From assembly GCA_907165065.1 (NCBI GenBank), contig OU015543.1:8001501-8065500 (forward strand): a DNA stretch of 64,000 nucleotides, given 5' to 3'. The stretch is from Caprimulgus europaeus. Taxonomy: Eukaryota > Chordata > Aves > Caprimulgiformes > Caprimulgidae. Below are positions 57,101 through 64,000 of this stretch, in pieces; the stretch's first letter is position 1; every line of letters starts with the position of its first letter. The position numbers and the translations under genes are program-made. A model generated the notes under the pieces. It worked only from the letters and a program-made list of their open reading frames with translations, ran no database searches and was not told where the DNA came from.

Positions 57101-59757
57101 CTGTCTGAAGTGCTGTTGAGCACAACACTTTTTCCACATCATCCACCTTCCCAGAAAAGCAAAATGAGTAAAATAACAAACATCAGACTCAGAAGCAAAT
57201 CTCCTCACTGCACTATATGCAAAGCAAAGCTCTGGTCAGTCTTCTCTACTCTTGGAAGAACATTTCCTTTCACATGGTAGGCAGATCTAAAGCAGAATTG
57301 ACTGGAGAGACTGAAATATCAGGCCACTGAATTTTATTTAATCAGTTAAGCTGTTGGCTCCCCTCCTACCCATTCATAAACTCCCATTTATCATCATAAA
57401 TCAGCCCAGCACTTTAAATAGAACCTTTTGGGACTGCCTGAATCCTGGCTTTGTGGAACGCTGCTCTGAGAGCTGCAATGACATCACAGCTGAGCTGTTA
57501 TACATTGTCAAGGCTGTAACAGCCAAACCTCCAGTACGTAATATTTTTGTGGTTAATAACACATAAACATAAGGTCAGTTCTTGCTGGCCAAGCTGGAGA
57601 GCTTACATGAAGCTTTCAAATGTAATAATAACAACAGAAAATCAACCCCCAGTTACGTTTCAAGGGGCACACTCCTAGCACACAGCAGTTTGAATTTTCA
57701 GAGATGATGCTCTGTAGGCTGCTTGTTTCAGCAGGAAATCTTGGCTGAGGAGGAGGAGGGCACTTACACCACTTCCTGCTCCTCTGACTTACAGACAATA
57801 TATGATACCTCAGGTTTCTGTCACATCATCTATTGCCAGGTCTCAGCAGCTTCCCATCACCAGCGCAACTGCGGGCTTTAGCTCCATATCATTGATCGCA
57901 GAAAGCAAGCTACCAGAGTCAAATAACAATGCAGATCCCAGCATAAGTAAAGGTGAGACACTGCAAGCTGGATCAGACCCACGCTGTCCTACCTCAAGGT
58001 CAAGCAGCCAGTCAGGAGCAGAACTAGGATAAGAATCTAGATTTCACCAAGGAAAGCTCATGATCTCTCTCCTGACTCAGGAGCCCAATCCTGCCAGGCA
58101 GTCAGCACGCCAGCATCTCCTGGGTCCCTGGCAGGACTGAATTGCTAATGGCTGCATTCACGTAGAGGCTGGAGTAACTCCAAGGGACCAATGTGCATCA
58201 CAACAGGAAATCTTTCTTGTAGACCATCCAGACAAGCACAAAATTTGTTCAGGGAAGAAAAGGTCACAGTCTGAGAAGCACAAGAATTTGGAAACCTGGA
58301 CTGCGAAAGCTCCTGGAAAGCCACCCTTTCTGCGAGAAAGCTACACATGCCCCTGCGTCAGGAGTGCTGCTCTTAGGACTGTAGGGCAGTGTTGTAGCAG
58401 AGGTCAAACTGCATCACAGGTTCCCTGCTGACTGTACGGTGCTCAGGAACACAGCCTGGGGAATGCAGCTCTACCAGGCAACTGCACTTCCTCCGCTCCC
58501 CTCTGGGAGGAAAATCCAAGAGCAACAGAATTGTAGGTGACTCAGAAGGAAGGGCTGGGGGATGAGGAGCAAGCACTGCCCCTAAGCAGCCCCAGGCAGG
58601 TTCCTCCAGCAGTGTCGTAAAAGTAGAGGGGAAAGGGGATGTGCCTTGTGAACTGAGCTGGAGGCTCAGTTCACAAGTGTCCCTCTCATACCGCTGCAAG
58701 ATCCTAGACAGAGCCCACTTCAGAAAGACATTTAGGATCATTGCCTCATCCCTCCATAGGCAGGAACAGAGCCCGCGCTTACCTCTGCAGACTGAGCACT
58801 TCGCACAGTCCTCATCCCAGCACTTTGCTGGGAAGGAGAGCTGCGAGCCGTCCTGGGATGCACCAGGAATGCAGGATCTGCTCCCGTTCACTCGTTCCCA
58901 GACAGGTGCACAGCGAGCTCCTGCCTCCGGGACCGGGAGATGCAGAACCACCGCCTCGGCTCTGTAGGCTTTGCTGCTCAGCCTGGCAGGAACAGATTCA
59001 AAGCACACAGGACCACTCGGTGTCCTTCTAGGCTGCATGAGCAAAGGCAGAGACTCGGAGCCAAGTTATTCCACCCTCAGGTGCAATCAGAGCTCAGAGG
59101 GTGGAGAGAAGCTGTATCAGCCCTGCCGATCCGGGGAAAAAACTTCCTCGGCTGTTTGTTGCTCGGGGGTTGCAAGAAGGAAACAGGCTCCCGAGAGCGG
59201 GAGCGTTTTACATCTGTCACCCTCCAAGTGTCTGGGACCCTGGGAAAGCTCTCTGTCCCCAGGAAGCCCCTCAAGCCGAGGCGTCAGCCCCTCTGCAGCC
59301 TCTGGAGATGCCGCTGTGCGTAGCCCCGCTGTCCCTGCCCGCCAGCCGCAGCAGCTCCCCGGCGGCACGGCTCCGGGCGCGGGCACCGGGAGGACCAGCA
59401 GCCTTGTCCGAGCCACTACCGCCAGGGCTTTCCGGGCTGGGGCGGGGAGGAGAAGGGAGCTGCGGCCCCGGGGATGGCCCGGCAGCTGCCGGAGCCCGCA
59501 GCCAGCCAGGAGGGCGGCGGGGACGGCGGCTTTCCCTCGCCCCAGAGGTTTCCTCCCCCCAGCCCGGACTTTATCTATAAATAGCTTGAGCCGATTAACC
59601 CGACCCGGGGGGAAGACATCGAGCAAAGGAAACTTACATCCTCTGCGGCCATAGGCAGGACATCCTCGGAATCCAGCACCTCGATTTCTTCCGCTTCTGA
59701 GCTGGCAGCCACGGCAGGGGAAGAGCTGGCGTGAGGCTCCGGCAGCTTGTCTCCCAT
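58..59757 (-). CDS. RHBDL3: RHBDL3, rhomboid-like protein 3 (5' seven coding exons, C-terminus outside window)
   Basis: This is the span of a split gene: join of 59757-59638, 56143-56120, 22267-22109, 7752-7528, 6841-6693, 2813-2701 and 158-58. The exons give 891 nt, 297 codons, with no stop and matching phases at every junction. The product is a rhomboid-family polytopic membrane protein with an acidic N-terminus (1-40), an EF-hand pair (about 45-101), a conserved cytosolic linker (102-166), a first membrane segment (about 167-186), the luminal loop with W215-R216, the H224/H229/N233 cluster, and G279-S280-S281-G282 with S281 as the predicted nucleophile. Human RHBDL3 is about 404 residues, so roughly 107 residues, including the catalytic His, lie beyond position 1. 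The GSSG motif (RHBDL1 has GGSG) and the linker beginning MSNKRSNSF favour RHBDL3 over RHBDL1 and RHBDL2, from memory. The family cleaves substrates inside the membrane; substrates of RHBDL3 are poorly known. Confidence 0.95.
159..2700 (-). other. RHBDL3: RHBDL3 intron 6 (2.5 kb)
   Basis: A GT-AG intron in phase 1. It is AT-rich non-coding sequence with a short (CT)n run near 1297-1311 and several short A-runs. I see no further exon, RNA gene or recognisable mobile element in it. Confidence 0.85.
2701..2813 (-). CDS. RHBDL3: RHBDL3 coding exon 6 (HxxxN motif helix)
   Basis: The exon supplies one base of Gly226, 37 codons (227-263) and one base of Gly264. The acceptor is TTGCCACAG and the donor GTAGGT. 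The peptide runs [15 protein letters not shown], then [12 protein letters not shown], and ends VYVAGVVA. H229 and N233 form the rhomboid HxxxN motif that lines the active site and oxyanion hole (H150 and N154 in GlpG). The segment PLEMVHG is shared by animal secretory-pathway rhomboids. Phases fit both neighbours (2 in, 1 out). Confidence 0.96.
2814..6692 (-). other. RHBDL3: RHBDL3 intron 5 (3.9 kb)
   Basis: A GT-AG intron in phase 2. It holds one diverged MIR-like remnant near 3092-3190 and a short CAC-repeat run near 5226-5239. Small open frames here are short and show no family resemblance. Confidence 0.85.
3092..3190 (-). repeat. MIR/CORE-SINE-like remnant
   Basis: Resembles the reverse complement of the MIR core: TTTAAATGACTTGTCCAAAA, then AGATGGCAGCAGAGCCTGG, then a CTGCTCTTCTCTGCC end. 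These correspond to the 'ttaagtgacttgcccaagg' and 'agtggcagagctggga' blocks. It is old and very diverged. Confidence 0.45.
6693..6841 (-). CDS. RHBDL3: RHBDL3 coding exon 5 (TM1 end, luminal L1 loop, WR motif)
   Basis: The exon has 49 codons (residues 177-225) plus two bases of Gly226. The acceptor is TCTTCTAG, the donor GTGAGT; it starts in phase 0 and ends in phase 2. It begins [10 protein letters not shown], completing the first membrane helix. It continues through the L1 loop with the rhomboid Trp-Arg motif (W215-R216 in AQAWRYLTY) and ends IFMHA with H224. In E. coli GlpG the equivalent histidine is five residues before the HxxxN motif, as here. The next exon supplies the third base of Gly226 exactly. 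Confidence 0.96.
6842..7527 (-). other. RHBDL3: RHBDL3 intron 4 (686 bp, GC-AG type)
   Basis: The intron begins GCAAGT after GAG and ends CTTCTAG. The donor departs from GT only at the second base, and the rest matches the strong U1-pairing consensus, as GC donors usually do. The phase is 0. It is the shortest intron in the window and contains no other feature I can name. Confidence 0.88.
7528..7752 (-). CDS. RHBDL3: RHBDL3 coding exon 4 (conserved linker and start of TM1)
   Basis: The exon has 75 codons, residues 102-176, from [14 protein letters not shown] to [10 protein letters not shown]. The acceptor is TTTTTACCCAG; both ends are phase 0. The first codon is an internal Met, not a start. 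The basic, Ser-rich linker (residues 104-121), the segment [19 protein letters not shown], and the beginning of the first transmembrane helix (from W167) are nearly identical to the vertebrate RHBDL3 sequence I recall. The exon ends GAG followed by GCAAGT, so its donor is GC rather than GT. The next exon continues exactly at the expected residue (IAFFLYNG), which supports the boundary. Confidence 0.97.
18868..19314 (+). mobile_element. CR1 LINE, 3' end fragment
   Basis: This matches the 3' part of avian CR1 in sense orientation: a TTTATAAAGCTACTGG-like segment, then GAGGAGAGGCTGAAG, TTGTTCAGCCTGTAGAAGAG, GAGCACTGGAACAGGGTCCCC and GGGTCCCTTCCAACTC. It ends in two copies of the typical terminal octamer-like unit (ATTCTGTG, ATTCTGG). 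It is 5'-truncated and internally shortened relative to the consensus I recall, and carries no usable reverse transcriptase. This is the clearest transposable element in the window and the best single pointer to a bird or other sauropsid. Confidence 0.9.
19635..19686 (-). mobile_element. Fossil ERVL-type LTR, end fragment
   Basis: The short stretch containing CGGCCAGGATAGCGTTAAT and TTTCATAGTAGCT resembles the reverse complement of the 3' end of a common avian ERVL solo LTR. Only about 50 bases are recognisable. It is an old, broken remnant with no internal retroviral sequence. Confidence 0.5.
20720..20850 (+). repeat. MIR/L3-tail-like remnant
   Basis: TTAGATTATACCTCTTCCTG, GTGTTGTGCAGCTCAATTAG and TGCATGGTACTTTGAATATA follow the order of an ancient SINE/LINE tail (gataataatacctacct, gttgttgtgaggcttaatta, tgtaaagcgctttgaga). 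It is highly diverged. Confidence 0.4.
22109..22267 (-). CDS. RHBDL3: RHBDL3 coding exon 3 (EF-hand pair)
   Basis: The exon has 53 codons, residues 49-101, from [10 protein letters not shown] to YQDFVNL. The acceptor is CCTATCCCAG and the donor GTGAGT; both ends are phase 0. It carries two EF-hand-like loops. Loop 1 is D50-K61 (D at 1, D at 3, T at 5, G at 6, I at 8), with Lys instead of the usual Glu at position 12. Loop 2 is D86-D97 (D at 1, N at 3, E at 5, G at 6, I at 8), with Asp at position 12. The pair should form a cytosolic calcium-sensing or degenerate EF module that is typical of RHBDL1 and RHBDL3. The high identity to the human protein as recalled makes the assignment firm. Confidence 0.95.
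26350..26407 (+). mobile_element. Possible old CR1 3' terminus
   Basis: The stretch from AGTTGGCTTTGAGTTGTATC through CTCTTCAAACCTGAACTATTC to CTATGG resembles the last 50 bases of CR1 (ggttggactagatga... tcttccaacctgaatgattctatg). Upstream similarity fades quickly. It is a weakly supported, highly diverged fragment. Confidence 0.4.
26460..26585 (+). repeat. MIR-like remnant
   Basis: TGAGCTTTAGCTTCCCCTCC, then ATTATATGGAAATGACAACT and CCTGCC resemble the MIR block 'tgagcctcagtttcctcatctgtaaaatggggataataatacctgcc'. This is an old diverged copy. Confidence 0.42.
29360..29445 (-). mobile_element. Diverged CR1-like fragment
   Basis: GGCTCCACAATCTCCTGAGG followed by GAGTTCTCCAGTCTAACTAA and CTTTTTATCTGGATG resembles the reverse complement of a CR1 3' region (cttccacaatctccctaggcaa, then ttccagtgcttaacta). 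The identity looks low, so this is an ancient copy if real. Confidence 0.4.
29545..29640 (-). repeat. MIR/L3-tail-like remnant
   Basis: GAAGAATCTCAAAATCCTG and CCAATATTAATTACATCTCG resemble the reverse complement of 'gtaaagcgctttgagat' and 'taattaattaatgtttg'. It lies close to the CR1-like fragment at 29360, and both may derive from one ancient insertion. Confidence 0.4.
30795..31150 (+). mobile_element. Ancient CR1/L3-like fragment
   Basis: ATCATTAGTGACTTAGGAGA, then a CTCACAGATGAGCTAAA-like block, and later CTTCAGAAGCAGCCACTCTG and ACTGAGTGCTCTCAAGG appear in the order expected for the end of the CR1/L3 ORF2 region (recalled consensus: atcagtgacttagatga, gctgatgacaccaa, gaaagcagtgactctga, atgagctcccagtgtga). 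Each block is diverged and gaps separate them, so this is a tentative call. Confidence 0.38.
33680..33704. repeat. A-rich simple repeat, A14 then (TAAAA)n
   Basis: A 14-base A run passes into short TAAAA units. It sits directly downstream, on the gene strand, of a consensus-like donor CAG|GTAAGA, where it reads as a T-rich tract. Confidence 0.85.
33840..34210. other. Purine-rich (+) / pyrimidine-rich (-) intronic tract
   Basis: The plus strand is strongly enriched for A and G (repeated GGAG, GAGAG and AAGAG words), so the pre-mRNA strand is rich in C and U. This composition creates long apparent open frames on both strands (for example 171 codons on the minus strand at 33771-34286), which I do not regard as genes. 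It lies upstream, in the direction of RHBDL3 transcription, of the AG/GT juxtaposition at 33710. Confidence 0.6.
35843..35900 (-). repeat. Short MIR-like remnant
   Basis: GGGAACTCAAGGCAGAGAGG followed by GGAAGTAATTCACTGAAGGA resembles 'ggaaactgaggcacagagaggttaagtgacttgcccaagg' (MIR reverse complement). Only about 60 bases are recognisable. Confidence 0.4.
45313..45611. mobile_element. Fossil ERVL-type LTR pieces in head-to-head arrangement
   Basis: The interval opens with TGTCCTG and closes with CAGGACA. The left part (about 45313-45420) resembles the reverse complement of the 3' end of a common avian ERVL LTR (GATAAGAGTTAATTTTCTTC). The right part (about 45430-45611) resembles the same LTR in forward orientation, including ATATGGAATATCTCATTGGC and the closing AACCAGGACA. 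It is an old, broken solo-LTR derivative with no internal region. The family was identified from memory of neoavian genomes. Confidence 0.5.
48935..49020 (-). repeat. MIR-like remnant
   Basis: GAGGAGACTGGGAGAGGAG, AAAAGTGACTGTCCTAAG and AAGGTTTGAATCCCAT follow the order and spacing of the MIR reverse complement (gaggaaactgaggcacagag, aagtgacttgcccaagg, gggatttgaaccc). Confidence 0.5.
50555..50622 (+). repeat. MIR-like remnant
   Basis: AATGCCTCAGTTTCCCTCCC followed by a GGATAAATTCCTC stretch resembles the MIR block 'gtgcctcagtttccccatctgtaaaatggggataa'. Confidence 0.48.
53048..53062. repeat. Poly(A) run
   Basis: About 15 consecutive A bases, followed two bases later by seven T bases. No SINE or processed pseudogene body is recognised beside it. 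Confidence 0.8.
56120..56143 (-). CDS. RHBDL3: RHBDL3 coding exon 2 (24-nt microexon)
   Basis: Eight codons, HWKALFDQ (residues 41-48), are flanked by a strong pyrimidine tract ending CTCTCAG and the donor GTATGT. Both boundaries are phase 0, so including or skipping the exon preserves the frame. The human protein reads HWKVLFDQ at the same place, immediately before the first EF-hand loop (from memory), so the exon is needed for the entering helix of that EF-hand. It is too short for ordinary gene finders and was located from the conserved peptide plus its splice sites. Confidence 0.9.
56565..56712 (+). repeat. MIR-like remnant in intron 1
   Basis: GACTTGCTGCAAGGTCTTTG, GAGACTCACACGTCCACATC and TGCAAAGTAGGCAATTCC resemble the MIR order 'cttgggcaagtcacttaacc', 'gagcctcagtttcctcatc' and 'tgtaaaatggggataa'. 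It is diverged. Confidence 0.38.
57985..58090 (-). repeat. MIR-like remnant in intron 1
   Basis: CTCAAGGTCAAGCAGCCAGT, AGGAGCAGAACTAGGATAAG and AATCTAGATTTC correspond to 'caaggtcacacagctagtaagtggcagaactgggatttgaacc', the MIR reverse complement. This is one of the better-matching copies. Confidence 0.5.
59575..59584 (+). promoter_or_regulatory. Perfect MEF2-type site / TATA-like box just inside intron 1
   Basis: CTATAAATAG fits the MEF2 consensus YTAWWWWTAR on both strands and contains TATAAATA on the plus strand. It lies 54 bases inside intron 1, an isolated AT-rich element in GC-rich sequence. As a TATA box it would place a plus-strand start about 25-30 bases on, shortly before the antisense of exon 1. 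As a MEF2 site it would fit neural or muscle control. Both readings are inference. Confidence 0.35.
59638..59757 (-). CDS. RHBDL3: RHBDL3 coding exon 1 (start codon, acidic N-terminus)
   Basis: The exon encodes residues 1-40, beginning [10 protein letters not shown] and ending LPMAAED. The ATG at 59757-59755 sits in a good Kozak context (A at -3, G at +4). The segment is rich in Ala, Ser and Glu/Asp and should be a flexible cytosolic tail. The exon ends GAT followed by the donor GTAAGT, phase 0. The human protein, as recalled, begins similarly (MGEH...) and also ends this exon-equivalent with Glu-Asp before His-Trp-Lys. An in-frame upstream GTG exists at 59787, but no in-frame ATG lies close upstream, so this ATG is chosen. 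The exon lies inside a CpG island, as expected for a first exon. Confidence 0.92.
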
Positions 59758-59816
59758 GCTTGGAAACGGTCCCCCTGCAACCTCCACCCCCCCTTCTCCC
59801 CAGATCCTTAAAGAAA

Positions 59817-59870
59817 TTAAACCTCGCTGCTGCTTGGCAAACTTTCAAGCGCAGCCGAGCCTGCGTTCAT
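59817..59870 (-). other. Potential upstream ORF in the RHBDL3 5' leader (17 codons)
   Basis: An ATG at 59870-59868 with G at -3 opens a 17-codon frame (MNAGSAALE to SSSEV) that stops at 59817, 59 bases before the main start codon. It does not overlap the main frame. If transcription begins upstream of 59870, scanning ribosomes would meet it first and it could lower RHBDL3 translation. The evidence is positional only. Confidence 0.4.
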
Positions 59871-60400
59871 GACTCCCGCAGCCGGGAGGGGAGGAAATCC
59901 TCCATCCAGGGAACATCCAATTAGCGTGGGCAGCGCTGGCGGGCGGCATCCCTGCCCCGGCTCCGGACGGGGCAGTGACCCCTCCCCGCGCCGGCTCGGA
60001 CAGCGCCTCCTCCCGCTGCCCGCCCCCGCGGCCCGGCGCTGCCCCCCGCCTGGGGCACGGCCGTACCGGCCTGGCCCTTCCCGCTCCTCGGGGGGCTTGA
60101 GGAGGCAGCGCCCGGAGCTGCAGCACGGCTGAGGATGCGGGGTGGGCGGCGACAGGGCGGGGGAGCCCCTGGCCGGGGTCGGCGGCGCGACCCGTCCGGG
60201 CACTGCCTGACCCCGGAGCGACCCGCCGGGACGGCCGGCACCGAGCAGTCCCTGCGGCAGAGCCCGTCTTCTCGCCCTCGCCCCTTCCGCCCCCGCTCTC
60301 GGGTGCCTGCCATCGGGGTTCAGACGCTCCGGGGCTCGCTGGGCAAGTGCGGGCAGGTGGCAAGACGAGCCGGGTGGTTTGGGCTCTCCGAAACGAACTT

Positions 60401-63400
60401 CTCCAGCCTGGAGAGTCTCACAGCTCAGGGCTGGTGCGGGGTTTTTAATTCTTTACCACAATTATTTGTTCCTATATGTCAAGATGGGTATCTTAACCAT
60501 CTGGAGCCTGGATTAGGAACTTGAGGAATGCTTTGACTAAAGGCAAAAATCCAGCAGTTTTAGCTTCTTCTAATCAAGTACAGAAATATCAGGTTGGCAA
60601 GGGGGAAGGGCAAGCAGAGCCAGGCTTATCAACACGGTGCCAGTGCCTCTGTCTTCTGCTGCACCGACAGCCAGAGTGAGACAGAGTCCAGAGTCAGAGC
60701 TGAGACGGTCGAGCACCACAGGCCACGTTGTCTTGATGGAAGAGCCCCAATACCAGACCAGACACACCTCAGCCACAAGGATAAAGCCAAATTAGAAGTC
60801 CCTCTTTTCTCTACAGATTTGTTTTAAAAACCCAAACAACAACAAAATCCAGCTAAAATACCTCTGGAACAGGAACAAGACCTTCCATCCAGCAGTAGTG
60901 GAGTGTACAGCAGAGATTTTCTCTCCCATCCACAGCTGTCATGAACTCCATACTGCATAACCACTTTTGTTCAGGATCATTTGTCCCACACCATGATGGG
61001 AAACCACACAACCCATGCTCTTAACTGCTCAGTCCTAGCTTCTTAGTTACTAAAAGATTTTTCTGCAGGAAGAGTGGAAGAGCACCAAGTTCTTTCTATG
61101 TATCCACATGAGCTACACCCACCAAGGAACAACAAATTTCCACATCTCAGCATCCTGCATGGCTGGCACTAATTTAAGGTCGGGGCAAAGGGCTAAAATA
61201 TCAACCCACACAGCTGAGCAAGGTCAAATATGATCTCCTCTGTCACCTGGTCTGATTCCTTGGAAAGAACAACAAGATAACTCCATCCTGCAAATGATGA
61301 GTATTTTGGGAACTAATGAAAGAGTTAGGACAAAAACTTTATTCCGTAGTGCTGCCCATATGCCCCATCCTGAACAAACATTAGAAAGGAATCTGTTATC
61401 TTCAAGGCGTGCTAAGGTAAAAAACTTCCTTTCATGGTTCTGAGCCCAGCAGATCCCAATCCTATCCAAAATATATTTTTAAAAGAAATATCCCTTCCAG
61501 TATTTTGAAGATTTTAAAGCAAGTTCAAGAAGTTACCCTGGACCTTTCGACCTGAAAAGCAGAACTTTTCTACCTCAGGATTCAGGTGGGAAAATGACAA
61601 CAAAATAAAAGCTCTTCAGAGGTCTCCAGAGCAACTGATGAACAAGAGGGCTTCTCTCCCCTTAATGAGCCAAACTATCATCACCCGTTAAACAGAGCAG
61701 ACCTTCAGGTTTAAAGGTGATTCCTTCAGCATAGCATCTACTTTTCACTTGCCTAGAGCCTGTCCAGCCTGCTCTCCTGGAGTGTAAGAACAGGCTACCA
61801 AACCCAGCTCTTCTGAGAAGCACTAACTCACTTTACTCATACAGCACCATCCCTGCCAAAATATTCCAAGCACTAAACAGTTATTATAAAAACAATCTCT
61901 TTTTGATTAAGAAACTAAACCTCATCCAAACTTCAAAACAGATGGATAAGCTAAAATATGCTATGCCATCAGAAAGAAACAGCAATCATTTAAAGATGTC
62001 TTCAGGGAGGAGGGAGGCAAGTTTTTTAAAGTAAAGACAGAATAAATGAGCTGAATTTCAGGGGTAACAGGTTCCACACAGCTAGGGACTGTTGTGTCAA
62101 GAGCTCTGTATCGCCTCTGATTCCAGATGCTAGTAGGAAACTGCTAACCGTCAAGTCTAACATAACTGCAATAAACAGGGAGAACCCCCAAAACCTTACC
62201 TTAACATCAAACTCCCACTAAACTGGCAAACTGCTGCAAAATTGGAAGTTCATTTTTCTCCTCTAAGGAATGTTTTTTACTAGCGAGAACAGTTTTTTTT
62301 CAGGGATATATCTCTGCACATTGCACATATGAGCTGGTGCTGTGCTATAATTGTCACAGAAAGGAAATTAACAGTATTCTAATGAGCAGTTTTGTTTCAG
62401 ACAAATTATCATATACCAAGTCTGTGAGAGCCTCTTAATTTAGACTGTCATTTCTCCTCACTGCATACCCTGGTGACTCTACCTTGGAAAACATCAACTG
62501 CCAGAGAAACGAGGGTACTGTGGGCCACCACAGAGCAGATGCAGACAGAACATAGAAAGGCTTCAGAAGAAACTTAGAGAGAATGAACTTGAAATAATAA
62601 ACCGCAATCCATTTTCAAGTTCAGTCATGTAGGCAACCTTTTATATTCCTAACACTGCAAACAAAATGTAGATATACATCCTTCCTGCATTGGAAGTGGC
62701 TAAAAAGGTCAGCTCATGAATATGCAATAAAAAGCCCTCAAAGTAGTGAGCCAACCAACATCTGTTAGCTAAGCCTCCTGGAGCAAATCTAAACAGTTTG
62801 TTCACGGGTCCACGCAAAGTAGCCCCAAAGGGCTTTTACAAAACAGCTGAGTTCTCACCGTTGGAACTAAATGGAGCAACCTATCCAGCTTGATTACCAC
62901 AGCAGAGCTCAGCCAGTTGGCCAGCCCTGGAAGGCAACTTCTGAAGCGAGATGCAGTATTTTGGATCAGAAGCCAAAAATATTGCACCCAGACACAACCC
63001 TAGCAAGAAGTTAGATAGCACATACAAAGTTAGGACTGGATCAGACCAGCCAGATTAACCCCTTCAGACTCATGAAAATGGAAAAAATCTTTAAGGACCA
63101 CAAATGGTATGAGATTGGGGTTTAAACTGTGTCCAAAAGGTAACAGTGGCAAAGGGCTCTTTCACCATCAATGATACTCTTTGTGTCTGGGACAATACAC
63201 CTTCACTTTTTAGGATCAATATGAATTAGACTATATGTGTTGCCGTTTGTCTTCTTCCTCATTCATTAATATTTTCCCTCTTGAAGAGAAAGAATACCGG
63301 GAAAAAATAAGGTCCAATCTTTTCTTTTATTTCTAACCTGTGTTGATTATCCTCCTGACCCTCCCTATTCCCCATATTATACTTAGAACTTTTTCAAGTC

Positions 63401-64000
63401 CAGCACTGAAAAAGAATACTCGAGTCTTTCCACCTGCTGCTCTCTCCTGCCCCAGTAGCTGTTATTGGTTGCAGCTGGTTCTAATTGTCTTCTTTGTTAT
63501 AAATGGGGAAACAATTAAATCCACCATTAATCCCTTTTTGGGTGGTTCTCTTAGGAGGGAGCTCTCCTAAAAGGTCAGCCGTACAGTATTTAACATGTGT
63601 CTCTGCTCATTTTTAACTGTCACCTGGTGGGATCACAGCACACATTGGTTCATTCCAAAGTAAAAGAATTGTTTGAAATGGAGGCCAATTAGTAACTTAA
63701 GGTGAATTTCCAACATAAAATCAAGTCATGCTTACAATTAATCCTGAACTGACAAGCTTTCAGACAGGAGGTCAAAGCTGAGGGGTGACAGATGTGTCTC
63801 CAAGGAAGATAAATCAAGATCTTTGTCCTCTCAGTGACTTTATACTGCAGCCAGGCGATTCACACATCAGGCTGAATGGGAAGAGGAGATGAAGCCTGGT
63901 TTTGGAAAAGACAATGGAAGAAGTTGTTAGGAAACTGACAAAATTCTGAGGAAAGAAAACAAATTACTGTTAAGAGAGGGCGAGTGAGCAGAGAGTTGAC
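60401..64000. other. 5' flank of RHBDL3, no gene recognised
   Basis: This is AT-rich sequence after the CpG island. Open frames are short (up to about 81 codons) and unrelated to any family I recognise. In mammals RHOT1 lies upstream of RHBDL3 in the same orientation. A RHOT1 3' UTR could therefore occur here or beyond 64000, but I see no RHOT1 coding sequence, so this stays open. Confidence 0.6.

Larger units (their letters stand above)
56144..59637 (-). other. RHBDL3: RHBDL3 intron 1 (3.5 kb)
   Basis: A GT-AG intron in phase 0, with a donor GTAAGT inside the CpG island and an acceptor preceded by a long pyrimidine tract. The donor-proximal 400 bases are GC-rich and may carry regulatory sites, including a MEF2-type element at 59575-59584. 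Two MIR-like remnants lie near 56565 and 57985. Long open frames at 58373-59654 reflect GC-rich composition rather than coding evidence. Confidence 0.85.
59280..60400 (-). promoter_or_regulatory. RHBDL3: CpG island with probable RHBDL3 promoter and 5' leader
   Basis: CpG dinucleotides are dense here and sparse in the rest of the window. The island spans the first coding exon and about 650 bases upstream of the start codon. It contains Sp1-type GC boxes, for example CCCGCCCCCGCGG near 60018 and GGGCGG-like boxes near 60143-60163. I see no convincing TATA box upstream on the gene strand, which fits a CpG-island promoter with dispersed starts. The transcription start cannot be fixed from sequence alone; it is probably between about 59800 and 60250. 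Confidence 0.75.

Noticed and set aside
58373-59044. 223-codon minus-strand frame in intron 1
   Set aside because: It opens from a TTG, lies in GC-rich sequence near the CpG island, shows no domain and has no continuity with RHBDL3 exons. Long frames are expected by chance in such composition.
58971-59654. 227-codon plus-strand frame across the CpG island
   Set aside because: It runs antisense over exon 1. The length is explained by high GC and lack of AT-rich stops; the sequence is low-complexity Pro/Arg/Ala/Gly.
59117-60363. Several overlapping minus-strand frames upstream of and through exon 1
   Set aside because: They are CpG-island composition artefacts. The real start is the ATG at 59757, which reads into the splice donor at 59638.
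60401-64000. RHOT1 3' end expected from mammalian synteny
   Set aside because: No RHOT1 coding sequence or convincing 3' end could be recognised, so no feature was called.
1-64000. A novel multi-gene, CRISPR-like or phage-defence type system
   Set aside because: The window is one intron-rich vertebrate gene with sparse old repeats. No regular repeat-spacer array, gene cluster or intact mobile element was seen.

Overview
The window looks like vertebrate nuclear DNA, most probably from a bird. It holds one protein gene, split into short exons with canonical splice sites on the minus strand and separated by large introns. Interspersed repeats are few: a CR1 LINE tail, pieces of an avian-type ERVL solo LTR, and scattered, very diverged MIR/CORE-SINE-like remnants. 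There is no operon, bacterial gene, CRISPR array or recent transposon burst.

The gene is RHBDL3 (rhomboid-like 3), an EF-hand-bearing intramembrane serine protease family member of the secretory pathway. It reads from high to low coordinates. Seven coding exons were rebuilt by hand: 59757-59638 (start codon), 56143-56120 (a 24-nt microexon), 22267-22109 (EF-hand pair), 7752-7528, 6841-6693, 2813-2701 and 158-58. They join in frame into 297 codons. They end just after the exon with the GxSG catalytic serine; the exons with the catalytic histidine and the C-terminus lie beyond position 1.

Layout from low to high coordinates: 1-57, start of intron 7; 58-7752, the rhomboid-core exons with introns of 0.7-3.9 kb; 7753-22108, intron 3, holding the only clear CR1 copy and an LTR scrap; 22109-22267, EF-hand exon; 22268-56119, a 34-kb intron 2 with old repeats and a pair of head-to-head LTR pieces; 56120-56143, microexon; 56144-59637, intron 1; 59638-59757, first coding exon inside a CpG island at about 59280-60400, which is the likely promoter; 60400-64000, upstream flank in which I recognise no gene.

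I found no undescribed multi-gene system. The points most worth checking are a GC-AG intron (intron 4), the 24-nt microexon next to the EF-hands, a possible recursive splice site in the 34-kb intron, an upstream ORF in the probable 5' leader, and a perfect MEF2/TATA-like site just inside intron 1. All family comparisons are from memory; no database search was run.
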